A DNA stretch of 64,000 nt from Pocillopora verrucosa (Eukaryota; Cnidaria; Anthozoa; Scleractinia; Pocilloporidae): assembly GCF_036669915.1 (NCBI RefSeq), contig NC_089319.1, positions 9,869,580-9,933,579 of the forward strand. The letters are read 5' to 3'. Shown in pieces: positions 34,318 to 45,999 of this stretch (position 1 is its first letter; every line of letters starts with the position of its first letter). The position numbers were made by a program, and so were the translations under genes. The notes beneath the pieces were generated by a model. The model did not search any database and was not told where the DNA came from. It saw only the letters and a program-made list of their open reading frames with translations.

Positions 34318-37300
34318 ATGGCTTCAAAAATTGCTTATTTTGTCGTATTTTTCATTGGTCTACGCTTCGGTTTTAATGCAGGTAAGATGGCTTCTGTTTC
34401 TACTACAACCTCATCCATTCTTATCGCTTTCAATGTTTCTGCATCGCATAATTTGTTTTTTTTTTTTTGCTTGAACCTTCCGCTGAGTTCGGTCGTTTTA
34501 AGTCGAGAAAGTTGTCTGTTGTTTTTTTAAAGGTGGCCTTTTCATCTCCGAAGGTGAGGGACTTTTGTGATAGAAAATGTAGAATCGATAAAGAGGCTTT
34601 TCCAGAGCGATATCGCTTTTCCAGTTTTGATTTCCACTGGACAGAATACAAACAACTGAAAAATACCCGGACTACTTTCTTTGAAAAAAAAAACAGTGAT
34701 CAGATGGCAAACTGGCGTCTCTCTTTTAAGTTCATCCATCCCAATAAGAAGTAGAATTTTCCAGTTGTTTTTTTTCTCGACCGCACGAATAATTTGACAG
34801 ATGCTGTAAGTTGCAAATTCAGGCAATTGCGACAGACACTTCTAAAATGAGAGCCCATTTCACAACAGAGGAGGACCACTATCGCATTATGCTTTTGTTA
34901 TTTATTCACAAACACCACAGAGATTAGGCATTTTGAATGTATGTGTACTTTTTCCATAAATCAATCGGAGTCCCCTGTCTTCGTGAAGACCCCTTATTGC
35001 TTTTTAGGTAACGGAAAGGTTCTTTATTCCGCGTGAAGCAAATAAAATAGAAAACGCCAGTGCATGCTCGTCATCGAATCAGCAGGTTTTCTTCCATAAT
35101 CTTAACTCATATGAAGCATATACATATAGGAATCGTCAAACGTGTGGCGGGCAAATGAATTTGTCCGTGGGTGAGTATTTACCTCAAAATTTCTCGTGTT
35201 AGTACTTACCATTCATAGCGGCGTTAGTCATTTGTCTGAAAAGTCACTTTCAGTTTGAAATTATATGCCATAAAATAATTTTATGGCATATAAGCCAATT
35301 TTTATTCGTACATTAAAAAAAGGCGTTCGATTTGAAGACATGCAGAGAGGGTTGATTTTATCAAAATACTTATAATGATAATCGCGAGTTGTATTGTATG
35401 ACTGCTAATCGTCCAAAAGGTTTTTTCACGAGATTCGCGGTACAATTTATGAAGTCACCCAGTTTTTGCATTCAAGGCGTAAAGCCTTAATGTCCATGAA
35501 ACCTGTTCCGGATAATAATAAAATGATAAATCTCTCCCTTTTCTTTGATTCCATCTCCTCAAGAGGTTTACAATCTCTTTCAAATTATTTTGGTCGAATA
35601 TTTCAACCTAACGAGCCACATTTCTTAGATTTGGACCGAAATTTTTATTGAGCTAATGTCCTAATTATAGCAGTTAATTTTATCTCAGTGGGAGAACGTT
35701 CACAAGAGTCAGAGAATTAATCCCCCTTTCGACTTTATCTTCGTTATCCTTTCCTTTTTGTCCCACGCCCGAAACAAATAAAAATTCAATGTCCATGTTA
35801 TCCATTGCAGTTAAAAATTTCTATCAACTGTTTTTACCGCTATGTACGTCGCGCACTAAATTTCACTCGTTTCGCGTTTTGGAGGAGCGTGTGATACGTG
35901 AGAGGAATTTTGGCTCATTTTCCGCCGGCAGTTTTCCGAGAAACTCAGTATTTATAAAATTCTCAGAAGATTAAAAGGCGGATCTGTTGTGTCCTTTTAT
36001 GGTTAAATGACGCATGTGATGACAGTTGTCTGACGGGATCTCATGTGAATCTCTTAACAAACGGTATTATTTTGTCTCCGCGTTACTGACCTCGTCAGCT
36101 GTGAAACTGTAGATATTATTTGCATGAAAACATTTGTTACCGTTCCGAATTTGATAACCTTTAAAGGCCTTTTAGTCGGCTTACACACAAATTGAAATTG
36201 CTTTTTAAATAAACTCCTCCCTGAATATTTCTGTTTTCATTCCGGCCGAAATTGACAAATGTGTAAATGTCGTCTGACTTAGGTCTGATTCGCCTTCGCT
36301 TTTCGACTTGGTTGTAAACCTCAAGGCTCTTCAAGGGCCCATTGTTTGAGAGAGACGCAGCACTAACCCAGGATTACAATTCAAAACTGGGTATGACTTA
36401 TCTGAGTCGCATGTAGTTTTCGTCAACTGTTAAAGGTACCACAATGTCGTGTTTTCGAATAAAGATTGACGGCTGTACATTAATTAAAGTAAAAGGACTA
36501 AGATATAATTACATAAACTTGTAATATGTAAACTCTTCGCTGTAACGCTGATATTTTCAAATCCTTGCTGTTTTTTGAGACTGTACTTATCGGGGAACAT
36601 ATTCTTATAATCTTAAATTTTATTCAGGGGTAAAAATATAGGTTTATTCCAGATCAATCCAGCATCAAAAGATGGTATTTCTAACTTGGAACTGTTGACT
36701 TACAATGCTGTTGTCTTTTCACATACAGGGGCTTTAGGAAACAGCACCGGAACGACCTCGCTCCCTTGTACCTCAGCTACTACGTTGCAAAGGGCACAAT
36801 CAGCAGTTGTTTCAGCTACGACGACGGAGAAATCATCACCATCAGTTTCAGTCACTAGGTATGCTTCCACGTCATATCAAAAAGCAAAACTGTCGAATAC
36901 ATCAACTATGTCACTCAGACAGTCGACAAGTACATGGAGTTTGGAATCAAGTAACACACCCCATAACCCATCATTACCAGTTTCGTCACTGCCGAATATT
37001 TCAGCCACAATTCTGGACGAGTCAAACAGCACGCGAGGATTATATTCATGTACTGTCGTGTATTCTTTAGCATGCGCAGCCTTGTCGAATGTCTCAACTT
37101 CTACCATGATACGGAAACAATCGAACAGTACAACAACACTACATTCTGGTAATATTACAACTACGACGACTGAACAACTCGTACCTTCATTGACAACAGC
37201 CCCAGGCAGTGTGAATTATTCCACATCGTCCACTACATCTTCCTCTCTATGTAGTTCCTTGGCATGCGCAGCTTTGTCAAATGTCTCAACTTCCATCATA

Positions 37301-40300
37301 ATAACCGAACAATCAATCAGTACAACAACACTACATTCAGGTAACCTTTCAGCTACCACGGAACAACTCGAAACTTCATTGACAACAGCCCCAAACAGCG
37401 CGAATTATTCCACATCGTCCACTAGATCTTCCTCTCTATGCAGTTTGGTTTATTACAGTTCATGTTCACCTTTCTCTCCGTTGGATGTTTCGAGTTTATC
37501 ACGAAGACAATCCTCACGTTCTTCATCGTCAGTATCGGACACCACGACTTTTCTTACATCATCAAAAATCATATCGACGTTGACTGTTCCAAGCAGTGTG
37601 CCTTATTCTACATCTTCTTCAAGCTCGAGGTCATCGGGTATTTCAAGTACCATGGTGCAACAGACAACAAGTCCATCAAGTTTGGATTCAAGTAGTACGC
37701 CTTATTCTACATCTTTTCCTACTTCGCCGTCTTCGAGTATTTCAAGTCCTGTACTAGAAGAGACAAACAGTACATCAAGTTTGGATTCAAGTAGTACGCC
37801 TTATTCTACATCTACAGCGTTGCCAACATCGACTGTTTCAAGCTCCATGATGCAACAGACGATAAGTCCATCAAGTTCGGATTCAAGTAGTGCTCTTTAT
37901 TCTACATCTTCTCCAGCTTCGCCATCATCGACTATTTCAAGTTCTGTACTACAAAAGACAAACAGTACATCAAGTTTGGATTCAAGTAGTACGCCTTATT
38001 CTACATCTTTTCCTACTTCGCCGTCTTCGAGTATTTCAAGTCCTGTACTAGAAGAGACAAACAGTACATCAAGTTTGGATTCAAGTAGTACGCCTTATTC
38101 TACATCTACAGCGTTGCCAACATCGACTGTTTCAAGCTCTATGATGCAACAGACGATAAGTCCATCAAGTTCGGATTCAAGTAGTGCTCTTTATTCTACA
38201 TCTTCTCCAGCTTCGCCATCATCGACTATTTCAAGTTCTGTACTACAAAAGACAAACAGTACATCAAGTTTGGATTCAAGTAGTACGCCTTATTCTACAT
38301 CTTTTCCTACTTCGCCGTCTTCGAGTATTTCAAGTCCTGTACTAGAAGAGACAAACAGTAGATCAAGTTTGGATTCAAGTAGTACGCCTTATTCTACATC
38401 TTCTCCTATTTCGCCATCTTCGAGTATTTCAAGTTCTGTACTACAAGAGATAAACAGTACATCAAGTTCTGAATCAAGTAGTACGCCTTATTTCGTATCT
38501 TTTCCAACTTTATCAGCATCAAGTATTTCAAGCTCCATACTGCAACTGACAACAAGTCTATTAACTTCTGATTCTAGAAGTTTGCCTTCCTCCACATCCT
38601 CTCCAACATCGACGCTTTCGAAGATTTCGAGTTCCATGGTGCCAATAACACAAAGTTCATTAACGTCAGATTCTCGTAGTGTGCTATATTTTACATCTTC
38701 CCCTACCTCATCATCAGCGAGTATTTCAAGTTTCACGCCACAGCAGACAACAAGTTCATTGAGTTCCAACTCTAGTACTATCTCAAGTTCTACACTACAA
38801 CAAACAACTAGTTATGTAAGTTCAGATTTAAGTAGTATGCCTTACACCACATCTTCTCTTATTTTGCCATCATCGAGTTCCATACTAGAGCAGACAACAA
38901 GTTCGTCGACTTCAAATTCTAGTACTGTCCCAAATTCTACATCTGCATCTTCGTCATCTCTGATTATTTCCACGCCAGGATTATATTCATGTACTATCGT
39001 GTATTCTTTAGCATGCGCAGCCTTGTCGAATGTCTCAACTTCTACCATGATACGGAAACAATCGAACAGTACAACAACACTACATTCTGGTAATATTACA
39101 ACTACGACGACTGAACAACTCGTACCTTCATTGACAACAGCCCAAAGAAGTGCGAATTATTCCACATCGTCCACTACATCTTCCTCTCTATGCAATTCCT
39201 TGGCATGCGCAGCTTTGTCAAATGTCTCAACTTCCATCCTGATAAGCGAACAATCAATCAGTACAACAACACAACATTCAGGTAACCTTTCAGCTACCAC
39301 GGAACAACTCGAAACTTCATTGACAACAGCCCCAAACAGCGCGAATTATTCCACATCGTCCACTAGATCTTCCTCTCTATGCAGTTTGGTTTATTACAGT
39401 TCATGTTCACCTTTCTCTCCGTTGGATGTTTCGAGTTTATCACCAAGACAATCTTCACGTTCTTCATCGTCAGTATCGGACACCACGACTTTTCTTACAT
39501 CATCAAAAATCATATCGACGTTGCCTGTTCCAAGCAGTGTGCCTTACTCTACATCTTCTCCAGCCTTGAGGTCATCGGGTATTTCAAGTGCCATGGTGCA
39601 CCAGACAACAAGTCCATCAAGTTTGGATTCAAGTAGTACGCCTTATTCTACATCTTTTCCTACTTCGCCATCATCGACTATTTCAAGTTCTGTACTGCAA
39701 GAGACAAACAGTACATCAAGTTTGGATTCAAGTAGTACGCCTTATTCTACATCTTTTCTTACTTCGCCATCATCGACTATTTCAAGTTCTGTACTGCAAG
39801 AGACAAACAGTACATCAAGTTCTGAATCAAGTAGTACGCCTTATTCTACATCTTTTCCTACTTCGCCATCATCGACTATTTCAAGTTCTGTACTGCAAGA
39901 GACAAACAGTACATCAAGTTTGGATTCAAGTAGTACACCTTATTCTACATCTTTTCCTACTTCGTCATCATCGACTATTTCAAGTTCTGTACTGCAAGAG
40001 ACAAACAGTACATCAAGTTTGGATTCAAGTAGTACGCCTTACTCTACATCTTTTCCTACTTCGCTATCATCGACTATTTCAAGTTCTGTACTAGAAGAGA
40101 CAAACAGTACATCAAATTCTGAATCAAGTAGTACGCCTTATTCTACATCTTTTCCTATTTCGCCATCATCGACTATTTCAAGTTCTGTACTGCAAGAGAC
40201 AAACAGTACATCAAATTCTGAATCAAGTAGTACGCCTTATTCTACATCTTTTCCTACTTCGCCATCATCGACTATTTCAAGTTCTGTACTGCAAGAGACA

Positions 40301-43300
40301 AACAGTACATCAAGTTTGGATTCAAGTAGTACGCCTTATTCTACATCTTTTCCTACTTCGTCATCATCGACTATTTCAAGTTCTGTACTGCAAGAGACAA
40401 ACAGTACATCAAGTTTGGATTCAAGTAGTACGCCTTATTCTACATCTTTTCCTACTTCGCCATCATCGACTATTTCAAGTTCTGTACTGCAAGAGACAAA
40501 CAGTACATCAAGTTTGGATTCAAGTAGTACGCCTTATTCTACATCTTTTCCTACTTCGCTATCATCGACTATTTCAAGTTCTGTACTAGAAGAGACAAAC
40601 AGTACATCAAGTTTGGATTCAAGTAGTACGCCTTATTCTACATCTTTTCCTACTTCGTCATCATCGACTATTTCAAGTTCTCTACTAGAAGAGACAAACA
40701 GTACATCAAGTTTGGATTCAAGTAGTGCGACTTATTCTACATCTTTTCCTACTTCGTCATCATCGACTATTTCAAGTTCTCTACTAGAAGAGACAAACAG
40801 TACATCAAGTTTGGATTCAAGTAGTGCGACTTATTCTACATCTTCTCCTACTTCGCTGTCCTCGAGTATTTCAAGTTCTGTACTAGAAGAGACAAACAGT
40901 ACATCAAGTTCTGAATCAAGTAGTACGCCTTATTTCTTATCTTTTCCAACTTTATCAGCATCAAGTATTTCAAGCTCCATACTGCAACTGACAACAAGTC
41001 TATTAACTTCTGATTCTAGACGTTTGCCTTCCTCCACATCCTCTCCAACATCGACGCTTTCGAAGATTTCAAGTTCCATGGTGCCAATAACACAAAGTTC
41101 ATTAACGTCAGATTCTAGAAGTGTACTTTATTTTACATCTTCCCCTACCTCGTCATCAGCGAGTATTTCAAGTTTCACGCCACAGCAGACAACAAGTTCA
41201 TTGAGTTCTAACTCTAGTACAATCTCAAGTTCTACACGACAACAAACAATTAGTTCTGTAAGTTCAGATTTAAGTGGTGTGCCTTACACCACATCTTCCC
41301 TTTTTTTGCCATCATCGAGTTCCATACTAGAGCAGACAACAAGTTCGTCGACTTCAAAATCTAGTACTGTCCCATATTCTACATCTGCATCTTCGTCATC
41401 TCTGATTATTTCAAGTTCCTTGCTGCAACTGACATTTAGTCCATCAAGCTCAGATTCAACGCAGGAAACAGTCACCTCGATCCAAGATTTTAAAAAAAGT
41501 CCTATCAGGTTGACCACCATTCGGACTCCCGTTTCAAGCCGTGTCCTTCCTACTTCATCATCTTTACCACATGAGTCCAAGAGTGTGTTCTCTATCCTAT
41601 CACCAACACCCTCATCTACAAAGCTAACGTTGATCACTTCATCTACAGCCATCAGTCCGCCAACTACTCCTGATCCAGGAACAACAAAGCGATTTACCGT
41701 GACGTTTGTAATCACAAACGTGGATTATGAAAAAGAACATGGAGACGAATTTATATCTCTTTCAGAGAAAGTAAAAAATTCAGTTGATAAAGCACTTGAA
41801 GAAAATATCGGCAGGGAATTTGCTTACTCCATTGTGGAACGGTTTAGTGAAGGTGAAAATATTAACTGCCAGATAACAGTCGTCGTCTCCAGAGCTTCCA
41901 ACGCCACGGAAGAAATGATTCGAAACGCACTCGGGGAAAAGCTTGGAGACTTAGAAATAACGAATGTTGTTATTGTAGACACAGAGACAGAAAAACCAAC
42001 TGCTGAGAAAGAGATCGCTTTTGTAGTCACAGCGACATTAAAAGGCGAGGTGTACAACAATAACCTTGGAGACTCCTCTAGCAAGGAATTCAAAACTTTA
42101 GCTTTAAAACTACGTGAACTACTAACTGGAGTATTCGAAGAAAGTTATAAAACTTCGTTTGTTCGAGTGGAAATCATAGCCTTCCGCCAAGGTAGTGTTA
42201 TATGTGAATTTAACGTTATCACGAAAGAAAATTCGAAGGTGACGAACGCTGATGTAAAAGAAACACTAACACAAGCAAGTAACAAAGGAGAGATAGGAGA
42301 TTACACTTTTACTGAGATTCAAGTCGAGAAAAGGGCGAGCACAAAACAGCAAACTGGGGATGAAGAAAAAACGTTGCCCAGCTGGTTGTTCGTTGCGATT
42401 GCGGTCTTGGGAGTAATGGTGCTGCTTGCAATTGTGATTATATTTTTGGTAAGATCAAGTTATTATGGATGGGAGCTGATATTCAAAATAGTAAAGAAGA
42501 GCTCAATTATTTTTTAAATCCGCCTAGCCAAAGAAAAATAATTTTAACATCTATCTTCTGACCTCAGTAGCAGATGTCAGGCATCTACCAAATCGGAGAT
42601 CCCTTTTGCAGAATCTAATAGGGTGGAAAAGGAATAACAGAGACGCAATCAACAGTGACGTATGGTACACTAGCCCCGTGAAATCCACCATTTTCTGTGC
42701 CAAAATCTAAAGGCTTTTATCTAAATAACGGTTCTCGATCTTCCATATCCTTGTCCATCCTTGCCTGTGTATACTACGCAGGTCACGTAAATTGTGTCAT
42801 CGCCTCTTAACGTTATCAGTATTATAATTATTTGCATTTACTTTCTCGTCGATTTGCGTCGATAATCGTAATATTTTTGTGGTTTGCCGTATGTTAACAA
42901 ACTTATGGGCGAGGTTAGGAGCGTAAAAAGAAATTTTTCAAAGGGAGATTCACGGTTACGAATTCCCTGCGCCCTACGTTTATTGGCCATACAGCATCTG
43001 TACCTTGTGCATCGGGCTCGTATCCATACGAGAGAAAAACTTATGAATTGAGTGTGAAGCATCAAATAAGATTCGTGCTATGCTCATTCCTCAGATTAGC
43101 ACGTTTTCGCCACTTGGATCATATGTTTTACAGGCATTTGAATAACAAAAGAGTTATCTCTTAAAGGGGTGGTGGGGTCACAGGTAACCGAGCGGCCCTG
43201 CTACAGCTACGCACCTCGGCAAAGGTTGACTAGGATCCTTGGAAACGACGGACGTTGCCTTGAAACGCCCTTATGGTTACCCTGAAACGATATATAGCTT

Positions 43301-43701
43301 CCAAATTAGCAAAAACTAGAGCAGCGTTAAGAAAATACGGCTTATAACCTACAGTGTTTGATGAAGCACAGATTGTAAGATTGTTTAAAATAATCTCAAA
43401 CAGCTATAAAAATATATAACCAGATACATGTAACCTTGTTTGGCTAGCTCTATCGGAACGTATGGCACTGGACAAGGAAAAGCTCCCGAAGTTTAGGCGA
43501 TCCCATTATCTTAAAGCGGGATAATAAAACTACCACATTACAATTCCTTGTATCAATTCTGTTTTTTATTCTCAGGCTTGTAGAAAGCGAAATAAACGAA
43601 GCCACAACCTAGCATTTCTGGACGTATATGAGAACTATGGTATTGCGATGGAGGAAGTTCAGGTGGGAAAATCGAACATGAACCATCAAGAGGATGACTA
43701 A
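34318..43701 (+). CDS. Large mucin-like SEA-domain membrane protein
   Basis: Three exons: 34318-34381 (signal peptide MASKIAYFVVFFIGLRFGFNA, phase 1), 36729-42448 (5.7 kb, phase 0 end) and 43576-43701 (tail, stop TAA). Together they encode 1969 aa. Residues about 22-1670 are extremely Ser/Thr-rich, with many copies of a 33-residue repeat. Most copies contain the N-glycosylation sequon NST. Residues about 1675-1890 form two SEA-like domains. The second has RQGSVICEF, close to the GSVVV self-cleavage motif. The membrane span is about 1900-1927 (FVAIAVLGVMVLLAIVIIFL). The 41-residue tail starts ACRKRNKRS and has two Tyr (DVYENYG). The plan matches transmembrane mucins: an extended, glycosylated rod held at the surface. 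An expected role is mucus, glycocalyx or epithelial surface protection. The 2.3 kb intron 1 contains no recognised exon. Confidence 0.9.
35261..35293. repeat. Perfect short palindrome in mucin intron 1
   Basis: Two 16-nt arms (TTATATGCCATAAAAT and its exact complement) are separated by one base. No function is apparent. Confidence 0.8.
37036..41440 (+). repeat. Two-level tandem repeats inside the mucin exon
   Basis: The basic unit is 99 bp (33 codons, such as SSSTPYSTSFPTSPSSTISS then SVLQETNSTSSLD). About 13 near-identical copies run from about 39610 to 40910, with fewer, more diverged copies at 37660-38500. A larger block, starting at GLYSCT and ending before the next GLYSCT or the SEA region, is itself duplicated (about 37036-38981 and 38982-41440). 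Frame is kept throughout. Such arrays change length by unequal exchange. Confidence 0.92.
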
Positions 43702-45832
43702 AATAAAAGGTGAAAAATCAACGAACTCTCTGCATGCTTTTTTAGAGTTTTTCGTAGTAGTTTTTATTTCAATAGTTAACCCTGGAGCACTGAGTGCTGG
43801 TAAAAACGTTGAAACGAAATGGCAAGATGCTTACTAGAGAACAAACATTCATTTAATGGTCGATGACATTTAACTGTTGTTGTGAACGACGCTTGATTAT
43901 AAGGAACATGGGACGCTTTGCGGTTAAGCGAAGAAAAAGCGAAACCAAAGCAACCCCATGAGACGAAAGGAAGTCTAGCTACGATTATTATCAGCTACAT
44001 GTATCTTATTAGACGTTTTGGTGTGTAGTATCGCTGAGTATTTTTACAAGTTGTGCCGTATTTTGACTTGCCCTACTGGCTTGTTAAAATACAAACAACG
44101 AGTACAAATACTCAGCGATGCTACGCTCCAAAACGTCCAATAAGTTATTTATTATCCAACTGCTTTTTTTTCTGGTAACTCTTTTGGCTCATTTCTCATA
44201 AGGCGGGAAAAGCAAAGCAGATAGAGAAGCGTTGCGCGCGCAGCCGACTGGTTAAACAGGTTTTTTTAACAGTCCAAAACAACCAACTGTCCAAATAACC
44301 GTACAGTATCGCAGGATATTTGTACTCTGTAACATTATTAATCCGATTTCATTCTCTGTTATAGATAAGCTATGGCCAAAAATGAAAACGAAATGAAAAA
44401 GAGATATATCGCGTTCAAGATGAACAACACAATGCACATTTTAGAGATATTGTACAGATGCAGGGAAAATGCCCGTGAATAACATTATACTTGAGACCCA
44501 AGTAATCTACAAGTTACAGAGGACGGCATGTCTTTTAATTCCGAAAAAAAGACTGACACTTAAGAAAGAAAAAATCAGAGTGAGGGGAACAGTTTGTTCC
44601 TTCAAGATTCATCACCATTTGGTAATTTCTCCCTAGCATTTGCAACGAAGGATGGCCACAATGGATATAATGTGGATAAATTACAGGGAAACTGACCACG
44701 TACATTGAGATTGAACGAAAATTCCAGTTCAATGCCGGCTTCTGTTTGACTTTGCTCCATGCATTTACATAGGTCACGAAGGATAAAGAAGGACAGTGTC
44801 ACTGACTGGAAGAAAAATCCCCCCCAGGGGGGGGGAATTGTATCAGGGAATACAAAAAGGTTAACTTTGCTAAAGAAACGATAAAAAACATTACATCCCT
44901 TTTTTTTATAAATCATCGATTAGAACCCATTAGAACTAATATAAAAAATATGAAACTAGATCAAATATCAATACCATTGATGTTAACATGGTGAAGATCA
45001 AATTTTGAAATAGGAGGCAGTTTGTTGGTGTCTCATCTAGAGAAGTTCTGCTCAATTTAATAGGAGTAAGTTTTGTACGTCATAGTGTTAGCAAGGGATA
45101 TTGGCGAGTCTTTGAAGACTTGTTTTTTTGTGAGAAAAAAAAGGGCAAGAATACCCAAGAAATAGCGCACAATATTGATAAATATAACGCAGCATAGCCT
45201 TAATAAAGAACCTCTAACCGTTTTTGTCACGTTTTTTCTTATATATTAGAGCTTCACAAAAGAAAAAGAATTGACCATAGTGGGAATAAGGGGTGATTAC
45301 GATGTTTCTTTTTCTTCGCTTTTACCAAATATTATTCATCTGTACCGTTTAGTCGACCTTAAAATGCTACATCAAGGCTACTCACATACTCACGGCCAAA
45401 GTATGATTTAAAACATTTTTCCGCCTATATATCCAGCACGAGGATCTACCCTTTAGGTACTAGGGCTTTTATTAAGCAAACCTAATAGCAGATAAAACTA
45501 GATTAAATATTTATAATATTAGAAGTCAAATGTTGATAAAAATAGTCCTTTGTTAGAGGTGCCTATGTCCAAAGAATTTAGACTCCAATGAATACATATT
45601 GTACGCATGTCACTGCATTTGCTAGATATAAAAGAGAGTCTTAAAAGACTAACATTCTTAAGGAAAAAAATCAATTTTAACTTTAACTGTTTTTTTTTGT
45701 TTTGTTGTTTTATTCCAAAAGCAAAGATCCATCATACAATAACGTAACAAAAATAAAAATAAAGAGTTCCGGATTAAAGTTGAACACATTGGTTGTCACT
45801 TAAAGAAGAGTTGTGATAATTGACAATCCAAA
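43702..45832. other. Intergenic region between mucin and CSTPP1
   Basis: AATAAA follows the mucin stop directly (43702-43707), so it may be too close to act as its polyadenylation signal. Apart from the small inverted-repeat element at 44007-44151 and a G/C run near 44820-44835, nothing is recognised. Confidence 0.5.
44007..44151. mobile_element. Small fold-back MITE, about 145 bp
   Basis: Left arm CTTATTAGACGTTTTGG and following pairs with right arm CCAAAACGTCCAATAAG. The arms are about 40 bp long, contain ATCGCTGAGTATTT on both strands, and leave a loop of about 60 bp. No coding capacity. Confidence 0.75.
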
Positions 45833-45842
45833 TTTATTTATT
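45833..45842 (-). terminator. Polyadenylation signals of CSTPP1
   Basis: Two overlapping AATAAA hexamers on the minus strand, about 160 nt beyond the stop codon at 46000-46002. This gives a 3' UTR of plausible length. Confidence 0.6.
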
Positions 45843-45999
45843 GCTAAAATTGCTTTAATTCAGGACCACAAAAAGTATGGTCTCACACTAAATATTCAGC
45901 TATCTTACACAAAAGATACATACAATACTTACAGTTCATGAAATTACATGTCCATTTTTTTTTCTATTATATGCATCAACCAATTAATCATGCACAAAT

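Noticed and set aside
34467..34826. Overlapping frames of about 95 codons on both strands in mucin intron 1
   Set aside because: No splice signals in the right phase, no domain, and low-complexity A/T runs at both ends.
39588..40094. A 168-codon plus-strand frame in another frame within the mucin repeats
   Set aside because: It is the same 99-bp repeat read out of frame. The Ser/Thr frame runs through the entire exon and connects to SEA domains and a membrane span.
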